From Fimenecus sp963590415 (GTDB lineage: Bacteria; Bacillota; Clostridia; Oscillospirales; Acutalibacteraceae), in contig CAVAPB010000012.1 of NCBI GenBank assembly GCA_963590415.1, positions 6,832-70,831 on the forward strand: 64,000 nucleotides of DNA, written 5' to 3'. The notes beneath the pieces were generated by a model, which was not told the origin of the DNA, made no database searches, and was given only the letters and a program-made list of their open reading frames with translations. Both the position numbers and the translations under genes were made by a program. Below, piece after piece: positions 8,235-15,493 of this stretch; position 1 is the first letter of the stretch; each line of letters begins with the position of its first letter.

Positions 8235-11135
8235 TTAGTGCTTGCCCGTATCCTTGCCGATAGACTCACGGAATTCGGTATATTTCTTCTCGTATTCCTT
8301 GACTTCTTTCGGTATCTTCTTAATTGCAAGCTTTGCGACATTACCCGCAAAGTAGGGCAAAATGTGCTTCATCTTATCCTCTGCGACAACCATGGTTGAA
8401 GCTTCTGGACGGTCTCTGTGGAGCTTGATTGCGTCGAACTCGCACTTAGTGGTGCATATACCGCAGCCGAGACATCTGTTCGGGTCAACAACCGACGCGC
8501 CGCAGCCGAGGCAACGGGCAGTCTCAATCTTGACCTGCTCCTCGGTAAGCGTCTTGTGAGCGTCTCTGAACGACATCTTGCGGTCAATGCTTTCATCCGT
8601 TCCCGCCTCCTGGCGTGAGGAATTGTCGTAGCTGTCGATAACGATATTGTCCTTATCAAGCTCAATGAAATCTCTGCGGTTTCTGCCTATTGTAAGGCTT
8701 GCGTGCGGATGAACATATCTGTGGAGAGATTCAGCCGCGCACTTACCCGCTTCGATAGCGTTGATTACAAATTTAGGTCCTGTGTAAACATCGCCGCCGA
8801 CGAAAATATCGGGCTGAGCGGTCTGGAAGGTAAGTCCGTCCGCAACGGGATAATTGCCGTGCCAGAATTCAACCTTTTCGCCCTCGAGCATCTTGCCCCA
8901 ATCGATTGCCTGACCGATTGCGTAAATGACTCTGTCGGCTTTGATTTCCATAGTCTCGTTTTCGTCATATTCGGGCGAGAACTTCTTTGTAACGGGGTCT
9001 ATGGTGCGTGTGCACTTCTTGAAAACAACCGCCGTAACATTGCCGTTTTCGTCTTTCTTAATCTCTTTCGGTCCCCAGCTGTTGCAGATTTCAATATCCT
9101 CTTCAAGCGTTTCGGAAACTTCCTCGTTTGAAGCGGGCATGGTGTCTCTCGACTCAAGGCATACCATTGAAACCTTGTTTGCGCCGAAGCGATGAGCGGT
9201 TCTCGCACAGTCAACGGCAACATTACCGCCGCCTATTACAACGACATCGCCGTCAATCTTCTGCTGCTGATTCTCCGTTGCGGAATGCAAGAAATCAACC
9301 GCAATGTCAATGCCCTTTGCATCCTCGCCGTCAACGCCTGCCATTCTGCCGCCCTGACAGCCGATAGCGATATAGAACGCCTCGAAGCCCTGCTTACGCA
9401 ACTCATCAAGAGTAATATCCTTGCCGACCTCAACGCCGCATTTAATCTCAACGCCGAGCTCCTTTATAACATCGATTTCAGCATCGATAACATCCTTTTC
9501 AAGCTTGTATGACGGGATACCGTATCTCATCATACCGCCGGGCTTTTCGTGCTTTTCAAATACGGTCGGCTTATATCCCTTTGTTGCAAGGTAATAAGCG
9601 CACGAAAGACCTGCGGGACCTGCGCCGATAATTGCAATCTTCTGCTCCCAATGATCGTATCTGTTCGAAGCGATTACCACCTCGGGAACATATCTTGTCT
9701 CCGCTTTCAAATCCTGTTCGGCAATAAACTTTTTAACGGCGTCGATTGAAACCGCTCTGTCGATTGTGCCTCTTGTGCAGGCGTCCTCGCACTTGTGGTT
9801 ACATACTCTGCCGCAGATTGCCGGGAACGGGTTGTCCTTTTTAATAAGTGCAAGAGCGTCCTTGTATCTGCCCTGCGCCGCCATTTTAAGGTAGCCCTGA
9901 ACGGCTATATGTGCGGGGCAAGCAGTCTTACACGGCGCTGTACCCGTATCGTAGCAGTTAATTCTGTTGTTATCTCTGTAATCCTCGTCCCACTTGTCCT
10001 CTTTCCAATTAAGGTACTCTTTGAGAGACGACTGCTCGGGTAGAGTTCTCCTCGGATAAACAACCTCGCCCTGCTTTGTACAAAGCTTCTGTCCGAGTCT
10101 TACCGCACCTGCCGGGCAATACTCAACGCACTTGCCGCAGGCAACGCACTTTTCGGGCTCAACCTTTGCGGTATATGCCGAGCGTGAAAGGTTAGGCGTG
10201 TTGAAAAGCTGCGAGGTCCTCAATGCGTTACAGATGTTTACATTACAGTTACAGATACCGAAAACCTTGTTGTCGCCGTCGATATTCGTAATCTGATGAA
10301 CGAAGCCGTTCTTCTCTGCATTGCGGAGTATTTCCATAGCCTCATCATATGTAATGTCGTGACCCTTATGGGTTTCACGGCAATAATCGGCAAAGTCGCC
10401 CACGCCGATACACCAGCCGTAATCGTCGTCGGCACAGCCCTCGTCAAGAGCCGCACGGGAAGCACGGCAGGAGCAACGGGCAACGCCTATATGACCCTCA
10501 TACTTTTTGAGCCAATAGGAAAGCTGTTCTATATCCATAACTCCGTTTTCCATTGAGATGGATTTTTCAACAGGGATAACATGCATACCTACACCCGAAC
10601 CTCCGGGAGGAACCATATGTGTAATACCCGCAAGCGGAACAAAGGTCATTCTCTCAAAGAAAGAAGCAAGCTCGGGGTGGTCTATAAGTCTCTGGTTTAT
10701 GCCGTCGGGCGGAAGCTCGTGAATGTTGAGAAGCTCTGCAGAACCTGGTACAAACATCGGCAAAATATATCTTCTCTCGCTCGGCGGAGCGGTTCTGCCG
10801 TTATGGTCGTAATGGTAGCCGTAATCGTACTCCAATATTCCGACATAGCTCAGCTCGTCAAGCAGTTCCTGAACCTTTTCCCTTGTAAACTGTTGGTTTT
10901 TGTTCGCAATTTCCTCAAAGGTCATAGGCTTACGCAATTCCATTGACAGGACAATATCGCACATATCGTCCGTCAAAATTTCAGCAAGACCCCAATACTC
11001 TGCGTCATTTGAGGTAACGCCCTTTAATTTGTGGTCGATAACATCGGTAATCTTTTTACCGACTGCCGCAACCTTGGGACGCGGATTGTCAACGCCTAAG
11101 CTCGGCGGAGTTACATATTCGTATCTTTTAGGCAT
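8235..11135 (-). CDS. Multi-domain Fe-S flavoprotein (GltD-like NAD(P) oxidoreductase with extra ferredoxin domains)
   Basis: A predicted electron-transfer flavoprotein of 966 residues. In order: an N-terminal region of about 200 residues with a winged-helix-like stretch (TFEEIANKNQQFTREKVQELL); a Cys-rich region (ARCSCRASR, then ICNCNVNIC); a ferredoxin motif CVACGKCVEYCPAG; a GltD-type N-terminal Fe-S domain (CKTACPAHI, CGRVCNHKCEDAC); an FAD site IIGAGPAGLS; an NAD(P) site VIGGGNVAVDCA; and a C-terminal ferredoxin region CLGCGICTTKC. Members of this superfamily include glutamate synthase small subunits and NADH-linked bifurcating subunits; the substrate here is unknown. The start at 11135 is chosen because AAGGAG lies 9 bases upstream; a longer in-frame start at 11192 would overlap the promoter. 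It is followed by hypA. Confidence 0.85.
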   Translation of the reverse strand: MPKRYEYVTPPSLGVDNPRPKVAAVGKKITDVIDHKLKGVTSNDAEYWGLAEILTDDMCDIVLSMELRKPMTFEEIANKNQQFTREKVQELLDELSYVGILEYDYGYHYDHNGRTAPPSERRYILPMFVPGSAELLNIHELPPDGINQRLIDHPELASFFERMTFVPLAGITHMVPPGGSGVGMHVIPVEKSISMENGVMDIEQLSYWLKKYEGHIGVARCSCRASRAALDEGCADDDYGWCIGVGDFADYCRETHKGHDITYDEAMEILRNAEKNGFVHQITNIDGDNKVFGICNCNVNICNALRTSQLFNTPNLSRSAYTAKVEPEKCVACGKCVEYCPAGAVRLGQKLCTKQGEVVYPRRTLPEQSSLKEYLNWKEDKWDEDYRDNNRINCYDTGTAPCKTACPAHIAVQGYLKMAAQGRYKDALALIKKDNPFPAICGRVCNHKCEDACTRGTIDRAVSIDAVKKFIAEQDLKAETRYVPEVVIASNRYDHWEQKIAIIGAGPAGLSCAYYLATKGYKPTVFEKHEKPGGMMRYGIPSYKLEKDVIDAEIDVIKELGVEIKCGVEVGKDITLDELRKQGFEAFYIAIGCQGGRMAGVDGEDAKGIDIAVDFLHSATENQQQKIDGDVVVIGGGNVAVDCARTAHRFGANKVSMVCLESRDTMPASNEEVSETLEEDIEICNSWGPKEIKKDENGNVTAVVFKKCTRTIDPVTKKFSPEYDENETMEIKADRVIYAIGQAIDWGKMLEGEKVEFWHGNYPVADGLTFQTAQPDIFVGGDVYTGPKFVINAIEAGKCAAESLHRYVHPHASLTIGRNRRDFIELDKDNIVIDSYDNSSRQEAGTDESIDRKMSFRDAHKTLTEEQVKIETARCLGCGASVVDPNRCLGCGICTTKCEFDAIKLHRDRPEASTMVVAEDKMKHILPYFAGNVAKLAIKKIPKEVKEYEKKYTEFRESIGKDTGKH

Positions 11136-11170
11136 AACATAATTCTCCTTAAAATATTCATATATGATAT

Positions 11171-11200
11171 ATTTTATAATTTTTATTGACAAAAGTCAAT
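11171..11200 (-). promoter_or_regulatory. Promoter of flavoprotein-hypA operon with overlapping palindrome
   Basis: Minus-strand TTGACT (11194-11199), 17-bp spacer, TAAAAT (11171-11176). The -35 box lies within the perfect inverted repeat ATTGACAAAAGTCAAT (11185-11200), of the TTGAY-N4-RTCAA shape recognised by Crp/Fnr-type regulators; a role as operator is inferred. Confidence 0.6.
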
Positions 11201-11222
11201 CAACTTTTATAAAGATTGTTTA

Positions 11223-11251
11223 TTGACTATTGGTTTTTTTGGTGTTACTAT
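11223..11251 (+). promoter_or_regulatory. Promoter of the DUF5692-hypB operon
   Basis: TTGACT at 11223-11228, 17-bp spacer, TACTAT at 11246-11251, 53 bp before the ATG at 11305. It is divergent from the flavoprotein promoter, 24 bp away. Confidence 0.65.
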
Positions 11252-11304
11252 AACTTTAGACAGCAAAATGTCGAAATATACAATATTTTGAGGAGGCAAA
11301 CAAT

Positions 11305-12357
11305 ATGTTCTTTCACATTTACGGCGACGCCTCGATAACACAGCTTCTCGGCTGGTTAATGGCGTTTGTCGGTCTTGTTGTTTTGAACGAAATCGCACGC
11401 CGCAGTAAAGCAGGCGGTATTTTCTGCTTTATTGCCGTACCCGCTGTGCTGACCGTTTATTTCATTGCTATCGCAATCGGAGTTAAAAACGGCTCAGACT
11501 GGGCGCTCAACAATCCGACCTACCTTCATATGAACGGTTGGTTCCACTATGCAAAGCTCTACGCCGCAACAATCGGCTGTATCGGCTTTATGTTCCTTAA
11601 ATATAAATGGGGAATCGGCAAGACGGAATGGTTCAAGGTATTCCCGTTCCTTATCGTTGCCATCAACATCCTTATTGCAGTAGCTTCCGACTTTGAGTCG
11701 GCTATCAAGGGCGCAAACGCAATTGCCGAAACAGGTTCGGCTTGGTGGTACTCAAACGAGGGTATCTGGCTTTACGGCGGTTGGTGGAACTGGGTAAACG
11801 GTATCGCAGGCATCATCAACATCTTCTGTATGACAGGCTGGTGGGGCATTTATCAGTCAAAGGATAAGAAGGATATGCTTTGGCCCGATATGACCTGGTG
11901 CTACATTCTCGCTTACGATGTTTGGAACTTTGAATATACATACAATAATCTTCCGACCCACAGCTGGTACTGCGGTCTTGCGCTTCTTCTTGCGCCGACC
12001 TTCGCAAACGCTTTCTGGAACAAGGGCGGTTGGATTCAAAACCGTGCAAACACACTTGCAATTTGGTGTATGTTCGCTCAGATAGTTCCGCAGTTTATGC
12101 TCAGCGACAAGTTTGCGGTTTATTCATCGGTATACCCCGAGGGATATGTTATGAACGCCGCTGCCGCTCCCGCAAGCGCAGACCCCAAGGCTCAGGGCGT
12201 TATCGCAGTTCTTGCTCTTGTAATAAATGTTGTTGTATTTGCCGCAATTATCAAGCGTGCGGCTGAAACAAAGACCAATCCCTACAAGCATGAAATATTC
12301 ACACATCAGAAGGATTACAAGCTTGCACTTGAGAGAGCTGCCGCAGAAAACAAATAA
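11305..12357 (+). CDS. Polytopic membrane protein, probably DUF5692 family
   Basis: A 350-residue integral membrane protein with about eight or nine hydrophobic helices and an unusual density of tryptophan and aromatic residues in loops (for example GSAWWYSNEGIWLYGGWWNW and MTGWWGIY). I tentatively place it in DUF5692, an uncharacterised family. AGGAGG lies 8 bases before the ATG. It is followed 22 bp later by hypB and is divergent from the flavoprotein-hypA operon, so the four genes look like one functional unit. It could be a membrane partner for the redox protein or a transporter; neither is shown by the sequence. Confidence 0.7.
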   Translation: MFFHIYGDASITQLLGWLMAFVGLVVLNEIARRSKAGGIFCFIAVPAVLTVYFIAIAIGVKNGSDWALNNPTYLHMNGWFHYAKLYAATIGCIGFMFLKYKWGIGKTEWFKVFPFLIVAINILIAVASDFESAIKGANAIAETGSAWWYSNEGIWLYGGWWNWVNGIAGIINIFCMTGWWGIYQSKDKKDMLWPDMTWCYILAYDVWNFEYTYNNLPTHSWYCGLALLLAPTFANAFWNKGGWIQNRANTLAIWCMFAQIVPQFMLSDKFAVYSSVYPEGYVMNAAAAPASADPKAQGVIAVLALVINVVVFAAIIKRAAETKTNPYKHEIFTHQKDYKLALERAAAENK

Positions 12358-12379
12358 GCATTTCACAAAAAGAGGTATT

Positions 12380-13048
12380 ATGAACGATTATAAAGTAATT
12401 GAAATCAAACGCTCTGTGTTTGAGAACAACGACAGAGAGGCAGACAAGGTAAGAGAGCAGTTAAAAAAGGACAGAACCTTTCTCTTAAACCTTATGTCCT
12501 CGCCCGGAAGCGGCAAGACCACAACATTAAAGCAGACCATTGCCGCATTGAAGGACGAATATAAAATCGGCGTTATGGAGGCTGATATTGACAGCGATGT
12601 TGACGCAAAGACCATTGCCGAAACGGGAGCCAAATCAATCCAGCTCCACACGGGCGGTATGTGCCATCTTGACGCAGGTATGACAAAGCAGGGGCTTGAC
12701 AGCTTCGGTGCGGACGAATTTGATTTTGTCGTACTCGAAAATGTCGGCAACCTTGTATGCCCTGCCGAATTTGACACGGGCGCAAGCAAAAACGCAATGA
12801 TTTTATCAGTCCCCGAGGGAGACGACAAACCGTTAAAATACCCCTTGATGTTTACCGTCAGCGACTGCGTACTTATCAACAAGATAGATACCAAAAGCGT
12901 ATTTGATTTTGATGACAAAGCGGTTGTTGAACGCATTAAGAAGTTAAATCCGAATTGCGAGATTTTCTTTATCAGCGCAAAGACCGGCGAGGGAATTGAT
13001 AACTGGACCGCTTGGCTGAGAAAGCAAATTAACGCTTGGAACAGCTGA
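12380..13048 (+). CDS. hypB: Hydrogenase/nickel maturation GTPase HypB
   Basis: GTP-dependent nickel chaperone that hands Ni to HypA and the target apoenzyme. 222 residues from the ATG at 12380 (preceded by AGAGG). Walker A SPGSGKTT at 41-48, the HypB metal site in GGMCHLDAGM (Cys95-His96), ENVGNLVCPAEFD (switch region with a second Cys), and the guanine-specificity NKID. It lacks the histidine-rich N-terminal nickel-storage stretch of some HypB proteins. It follows the membrane protein gene and ends at a strong terminator. Absence of other hyp genes nearby leaves the target enzyme open. Confidence 0.93.
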   Translation: MNDYKVIEIKRSVFENNDREADKVREQLKKDRTFLLNLMSSPGSGKTTTLKQTIAALKDEYKIGVMEADIDSDVDAKTIAETGAKSIQLHTGGMCHLDAGMTKQGLDSFGADEFDFVVLENVGNLVCPAEFDTGASKNAMILSVPEGDDKPLKYPLMFTVSDCVLINKIDTKSVFDFDDKAVVERIKKLNPNCEIFFISAKTGEGIDNWTAWLRKQINAWNS

Positions 13049-13071
13049 TAAGCTGTTGATGCTGATATGAT

Positions 13072-13108
13072 AAACGGGCAAAGCCTTGGCTTTGCCCGTT
13101 TTGTTGTT
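13072..13108. terminator. Bidirectional terminator between hypB and the ubiquitin-like gene
   Basis: A 14-bp perfect stem AAACGGGCAAAGCC / GGCTTTGCCCGTTT followed by TGTTGTTTT on the plus strand. It can serve hypB and also the convergent gene ending at 13117. Confidence 0.85.
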
Positions 13109-13116
13109 TTCACAAT

Positions 13117-13824
13117 TCAGCTGTGAGGAATATATTCTGCCGTATAGGTTATTGTACCTGTATATTCAGCTATCGGTACGGCTGAAAAGTCGGAAATCGT
13201 AACTGTTGTTCCGGATGCCGCAGTGCCGTCGTTGACCTCGGTATAAACAGCCTCATCACCGCCTGAAACGGTAAATGTAAGAATCGACTCGGTATCCGTC
13301 GCTGTCATTTTTCCGGCGTTGTCAGCTTCAGCCTTAACCTTGAGCGTATCGCCGAGGACAAGCTGAGATTCGACATAATAAGACGCGTCCTGAGGCGTTG
13401 TATCGCCCCACACAACATCAACACAAGCCGGAATTGTTACGGTGTATGTATACGCCTCGCTTCCGTCATTCTTTACGGTCTTTGTCATTACGCTTGTATC
13501 GGAATTTTGCGCTGTATTTTTGGTAATTTCATTATGTGTGGTACTCAATTGCAGGGTGCTGTCCTTTTGAATACTGTAATCCTGCAGCGTATTGCCGTCA
13601 AAAAGCTCTTTTCCGGCAAAGAACAGACGCTGTCTTTCGGGTAAAATGCCTTCCTTGTCATATATTTTATCTCTGATATCTTCAATTCTGTCGGTTGGCT
13701 CCACCTCAAGTGTGATATGCTTACCCGACGGTTCTTTAACAAAAATCTGCATTGCGCTTGCGTTTATACTCAGTACAAAGCACAAGGTCAACGCAAGAAA
13801 AATATTTATCAGTCTTTTTTTCAT
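13117..13824 (-). CDS. Secreted ubiquitin-like protein with C-terminal beta-rich domain
   Basis: A 235-residue predicted exported protein. Residues 1-24 are a signal peptide (KKR start, hydrophobic core, ASA cleavage site); the mature chain begins MQIFVK, exactly at ubiquitin Met1. Residues 25-93 align without gaps to ubiquitin 1-69 with 47 identities by eye, including EVEP, DKEGI, QRL, FAGK, DY.IQK.STL. Ubiquitin lysines 6, 11, 29, 33, 48 and 63 are kept and Lys27 is Arg, while the hydrophobic patch is changed (Leu8 to Pro, Ile44 to Phe, Val70 to Ser) and there is no C-terminal Gly-Gly: the chain instead runs into a Thr/Asn-rich linker (about 94-118) and a beta-rich domain of about 115 residues I cannot name. 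Conjugation therefore seems unlikely. GGAGATG precedes the ATG. Bacteroides fragilis has a different secreted ubiquitin, so host mimicry is a reasonable hypothesis. Confidence 0.9.
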   Translation of the reverse strand: MKKRLINIFLALTLCFVLSINASAMQIFVKEPSGKHITLEVEPTDRIEDIRDKIYDKEGILPERQRLFFAGKELFDGNTLQDYSIQKDSTLQLSTTHNEITKNTAQNSDTSVMTKTVKNDGSEAYTYTVTIPACVDVVWGDTTPQDASYYVESQLVLGDTLKVKAEADNAGKMTATDTESILTFTVSGGDEAVYTEVNDGTAASGTTVTISDFSAVPIAEYTGTITYTAEYIPHS

Positions 13825-13955
13825 ATTACGACATCTCCAAACAAATACAAATATACAAAATTATATTAACATTTATTATAACATACATTTTCTTTTTAAT
13901 ATATCGTCATTTTGAAATAAAATACTGCTTGATATTAGTATATTCCGACGAAAGG

Positions 13956-14555
13956 TCAGCATTTTTTGAAAAGCATTACCGTAAGATATATGCTGATTGC
14001 CAAAAATGTAAAATTGTATCCGCTTTTTATAAGAATGTAAAAACCAAGCGATGTCATCGGAATAAGAAACATAACCGAAACCGCTTTCATAACGCTTTCG
14101 CACCTGTCGCAAGGAAGTCTTTGCGACAGCATACTTTCAAGTGCTCTGCCGCCGTCAAGCGAAAATACGGGAGTTATGTTAAAAAGTCCTATCATAAGAT
14201 TCATCGCTGCCGATTTCAATAGAATTTCCTTTCTGCAAAGCGCAAATAAGCCGAACAGCATCAAAAACAGAAAAAAGTTCATCAACGGTCCGCTTATAGC
14301 CGTGATGAACTCCTTTTTGTAATCTTGCGTAATGTCGTTTTTTCTGATTATCGTCATTCCGAATATTCCGAATCGCACCGTTTCAGGTCTCTCACTACAG
14401 GCAACTATCGCAAATAGGTGTCCGAACTCGTGTAGAATCGAAAATAAAATTCCGTAACGTATCTCATTGCCCGTATTAAAGCACATCAGAAGAGTTACGC
14501 TTGCGGCAAACAGAAAATCAATCTTAACCTCGACGCCCTTTATAAAAAAACACAT
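13956..14555 (-). CDS. M50 family site-2 protease, SpoIVFB-like
   Basis: Intramembrane zinc metalloprotease of 199 residues. The active-site helix carries HEFGH (42-46) and the second motif NITPVFSLDGGRALES (LDGG 133-136), with about five hydrophobic segments. It is translationally coupled (TGATG) to the upstream M23 gene, the same order as spoIVFA-spoIVFB in Bacillus, where SpoIVFB cleaves pro-sigma-K in the mother cell. It is shorter than Bacillus SpoIVFB (about 288) and lacks the C-terminal CBS domain. Assignment as the sigma-K processing enzyme is inferred from context. Confidence 0.85.
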   Translation of the reverse strand: MCFFIKGVEVKIDFLFAASVTLLMCFNTGNEIRYGILFSILHEFGHLFAIVACSERPETVRFGIFGMTIIRKNDITQDYKKEFITAISGPLMNFFLFLMLFGLFALCRKEILLKSAAMNLMIGLFNITPVFSLDGGRALESMLSQRLPCDRCESVMKAVSVMFLIPMTSLGFYILIKSGYNFTFLAISIYLTVMLFKKC

Positions 14556-15370
14556 CAGCTTTCAAGCACCCATGCAGGATTGTGGCGCACTCCGCCTATG
14601 CGAAGCTCAAAATGCAAATGCGGACCTGTCGCCTGTCCGGTTGAACCGACCCTTGCGATTATCTCCCCAGCCCTGACCTTTGCCCCCTCCTCGGCTATAA
14701 GTTCGGAGCAATGACAGTAAACTGTTGTAATACCGCCCTCCGACTCAAGAAAAATATAATTTCCTCTTGCGTCCGAATATGAAGCCGTGGCAACGGTTCC
14801 GTCAAAGGCGGCTTTTATCGGCGTACCTGTTTTTGCGGCAAGGTCTATACCCGAATGGAAGCCGTATTTGTTTGTTACGGGGTTTATTCTGTAGCCAAAG
14901 CAGGATGTGACACGGGTGTACTCGACGGGCTTTACCATAGGCTTGCTGAAGAACACGGGAGAAAATGAGGCTGTCGTTCCGTCAACATACATCAAATCCT
15001 CGCCGCCCGCACCCGTGAATTCCTCCTCGGCAATATCGGTTGTCTGCTGTGCCTGACCGTCCTGTTGCTTCGGCTCTGAAACAAAGGATATCACCGAGCG
15101 CACGCAATCAGCCAGCTCCTTTGCGGTCAAATCCTTTTGCATTACGGAATTATAAAAGGAATTAAGTGCGGTAAAGGTCTTGCTCTCCGTCTTGTAAAAC
15201 CCGAAAAAAAGAAGCAGAACCAAGGCAAACACGACCGTTTGAGTCAAAATAACGCAAGTGAGCAAATCGCTCGGCTTTTGCGGCTTTTCCTCACCGTGAG
15301 CCGCCCGCCTTGTACGCTCTCTTCGCAAATCACGGAAGTCGGTTTCATATTCCTTTAATTCGTAATCCAT
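14555..15370 (-). CDS. M23 (LytM) family metallopeptidase, SpoIVFA-like
   Basis: A 271-residue membrane-anchored protein. A basic cytoplasmic N-terminus is followed by one transmembrane helix (about 36-58), a linker, and a C-terminal LytM domain (about 155-265) with complete zinc ligands: His172, Asp176 (HSGID) and the HLH pair 251-253, plus His220. In Bacillus the spoIVFA product carries a LytM domain and holds SpoIVFB in the forespore outer membrane, and this gene precedes an M50 gene in the same way. Because the ligands are intact, it could alternatively be a genuine peptidoglycan endopeptidase. Confidence 0.82.
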   Translation of the reverse strand: MDYELKEYETDFRDLRRERTRRAAHGEEKPQKPSDLLTCVILTQTVVFALVLLLFFGFYKTESKTFTALNSFYNSVMQKDLTAKELADCVRSVISFVSEPKQQDGQAQQTTDIAEEEFTGAGGEDLMYVDGTTASFSPVFFSKPMVKPVEYTRVTSCFGYRINPVTNKYGFHSGIDLAAKTGTPIKAAFDGTVATASYSDARGNYIFLESEGGITTVYCHCSELIAEEGAKVRAGEIIARVGSTGQATGPHLHFELRIGGVRHNPAWVLES

Positions 15371-15493
15371 ATTATCACCCGTTAAAGGATATGATTTTTA
15401 TTGCGGCAATATGATACCCGGTCAATAAATGCCGTGAGAGCGAAAAGCATCGGTTTTCAGAATATATACTCTTCTGAATACTATTGAATAACA

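Noticed and set aside
7880..13048. A complete NiFe hydrogenase cluster
   Set aside because: Only HypA and HypB are present; no hydrogenase subunits or other Hyp proteins are seen.
13117..13824. Eukaryotic contamination as the source of the ubiquitin sequence
   Set aside because: The frame has a bacterial signal peptide and Shine-Dalgarno site, lies between bacterial terminators, and continues into a non-ubiquitin secreted domain.
13117..13824. A ubiquitin-like conjugation system
   Set aside because: There is no Gly-Gly end and no E1, E2 or JAB-like protease gene nearby.
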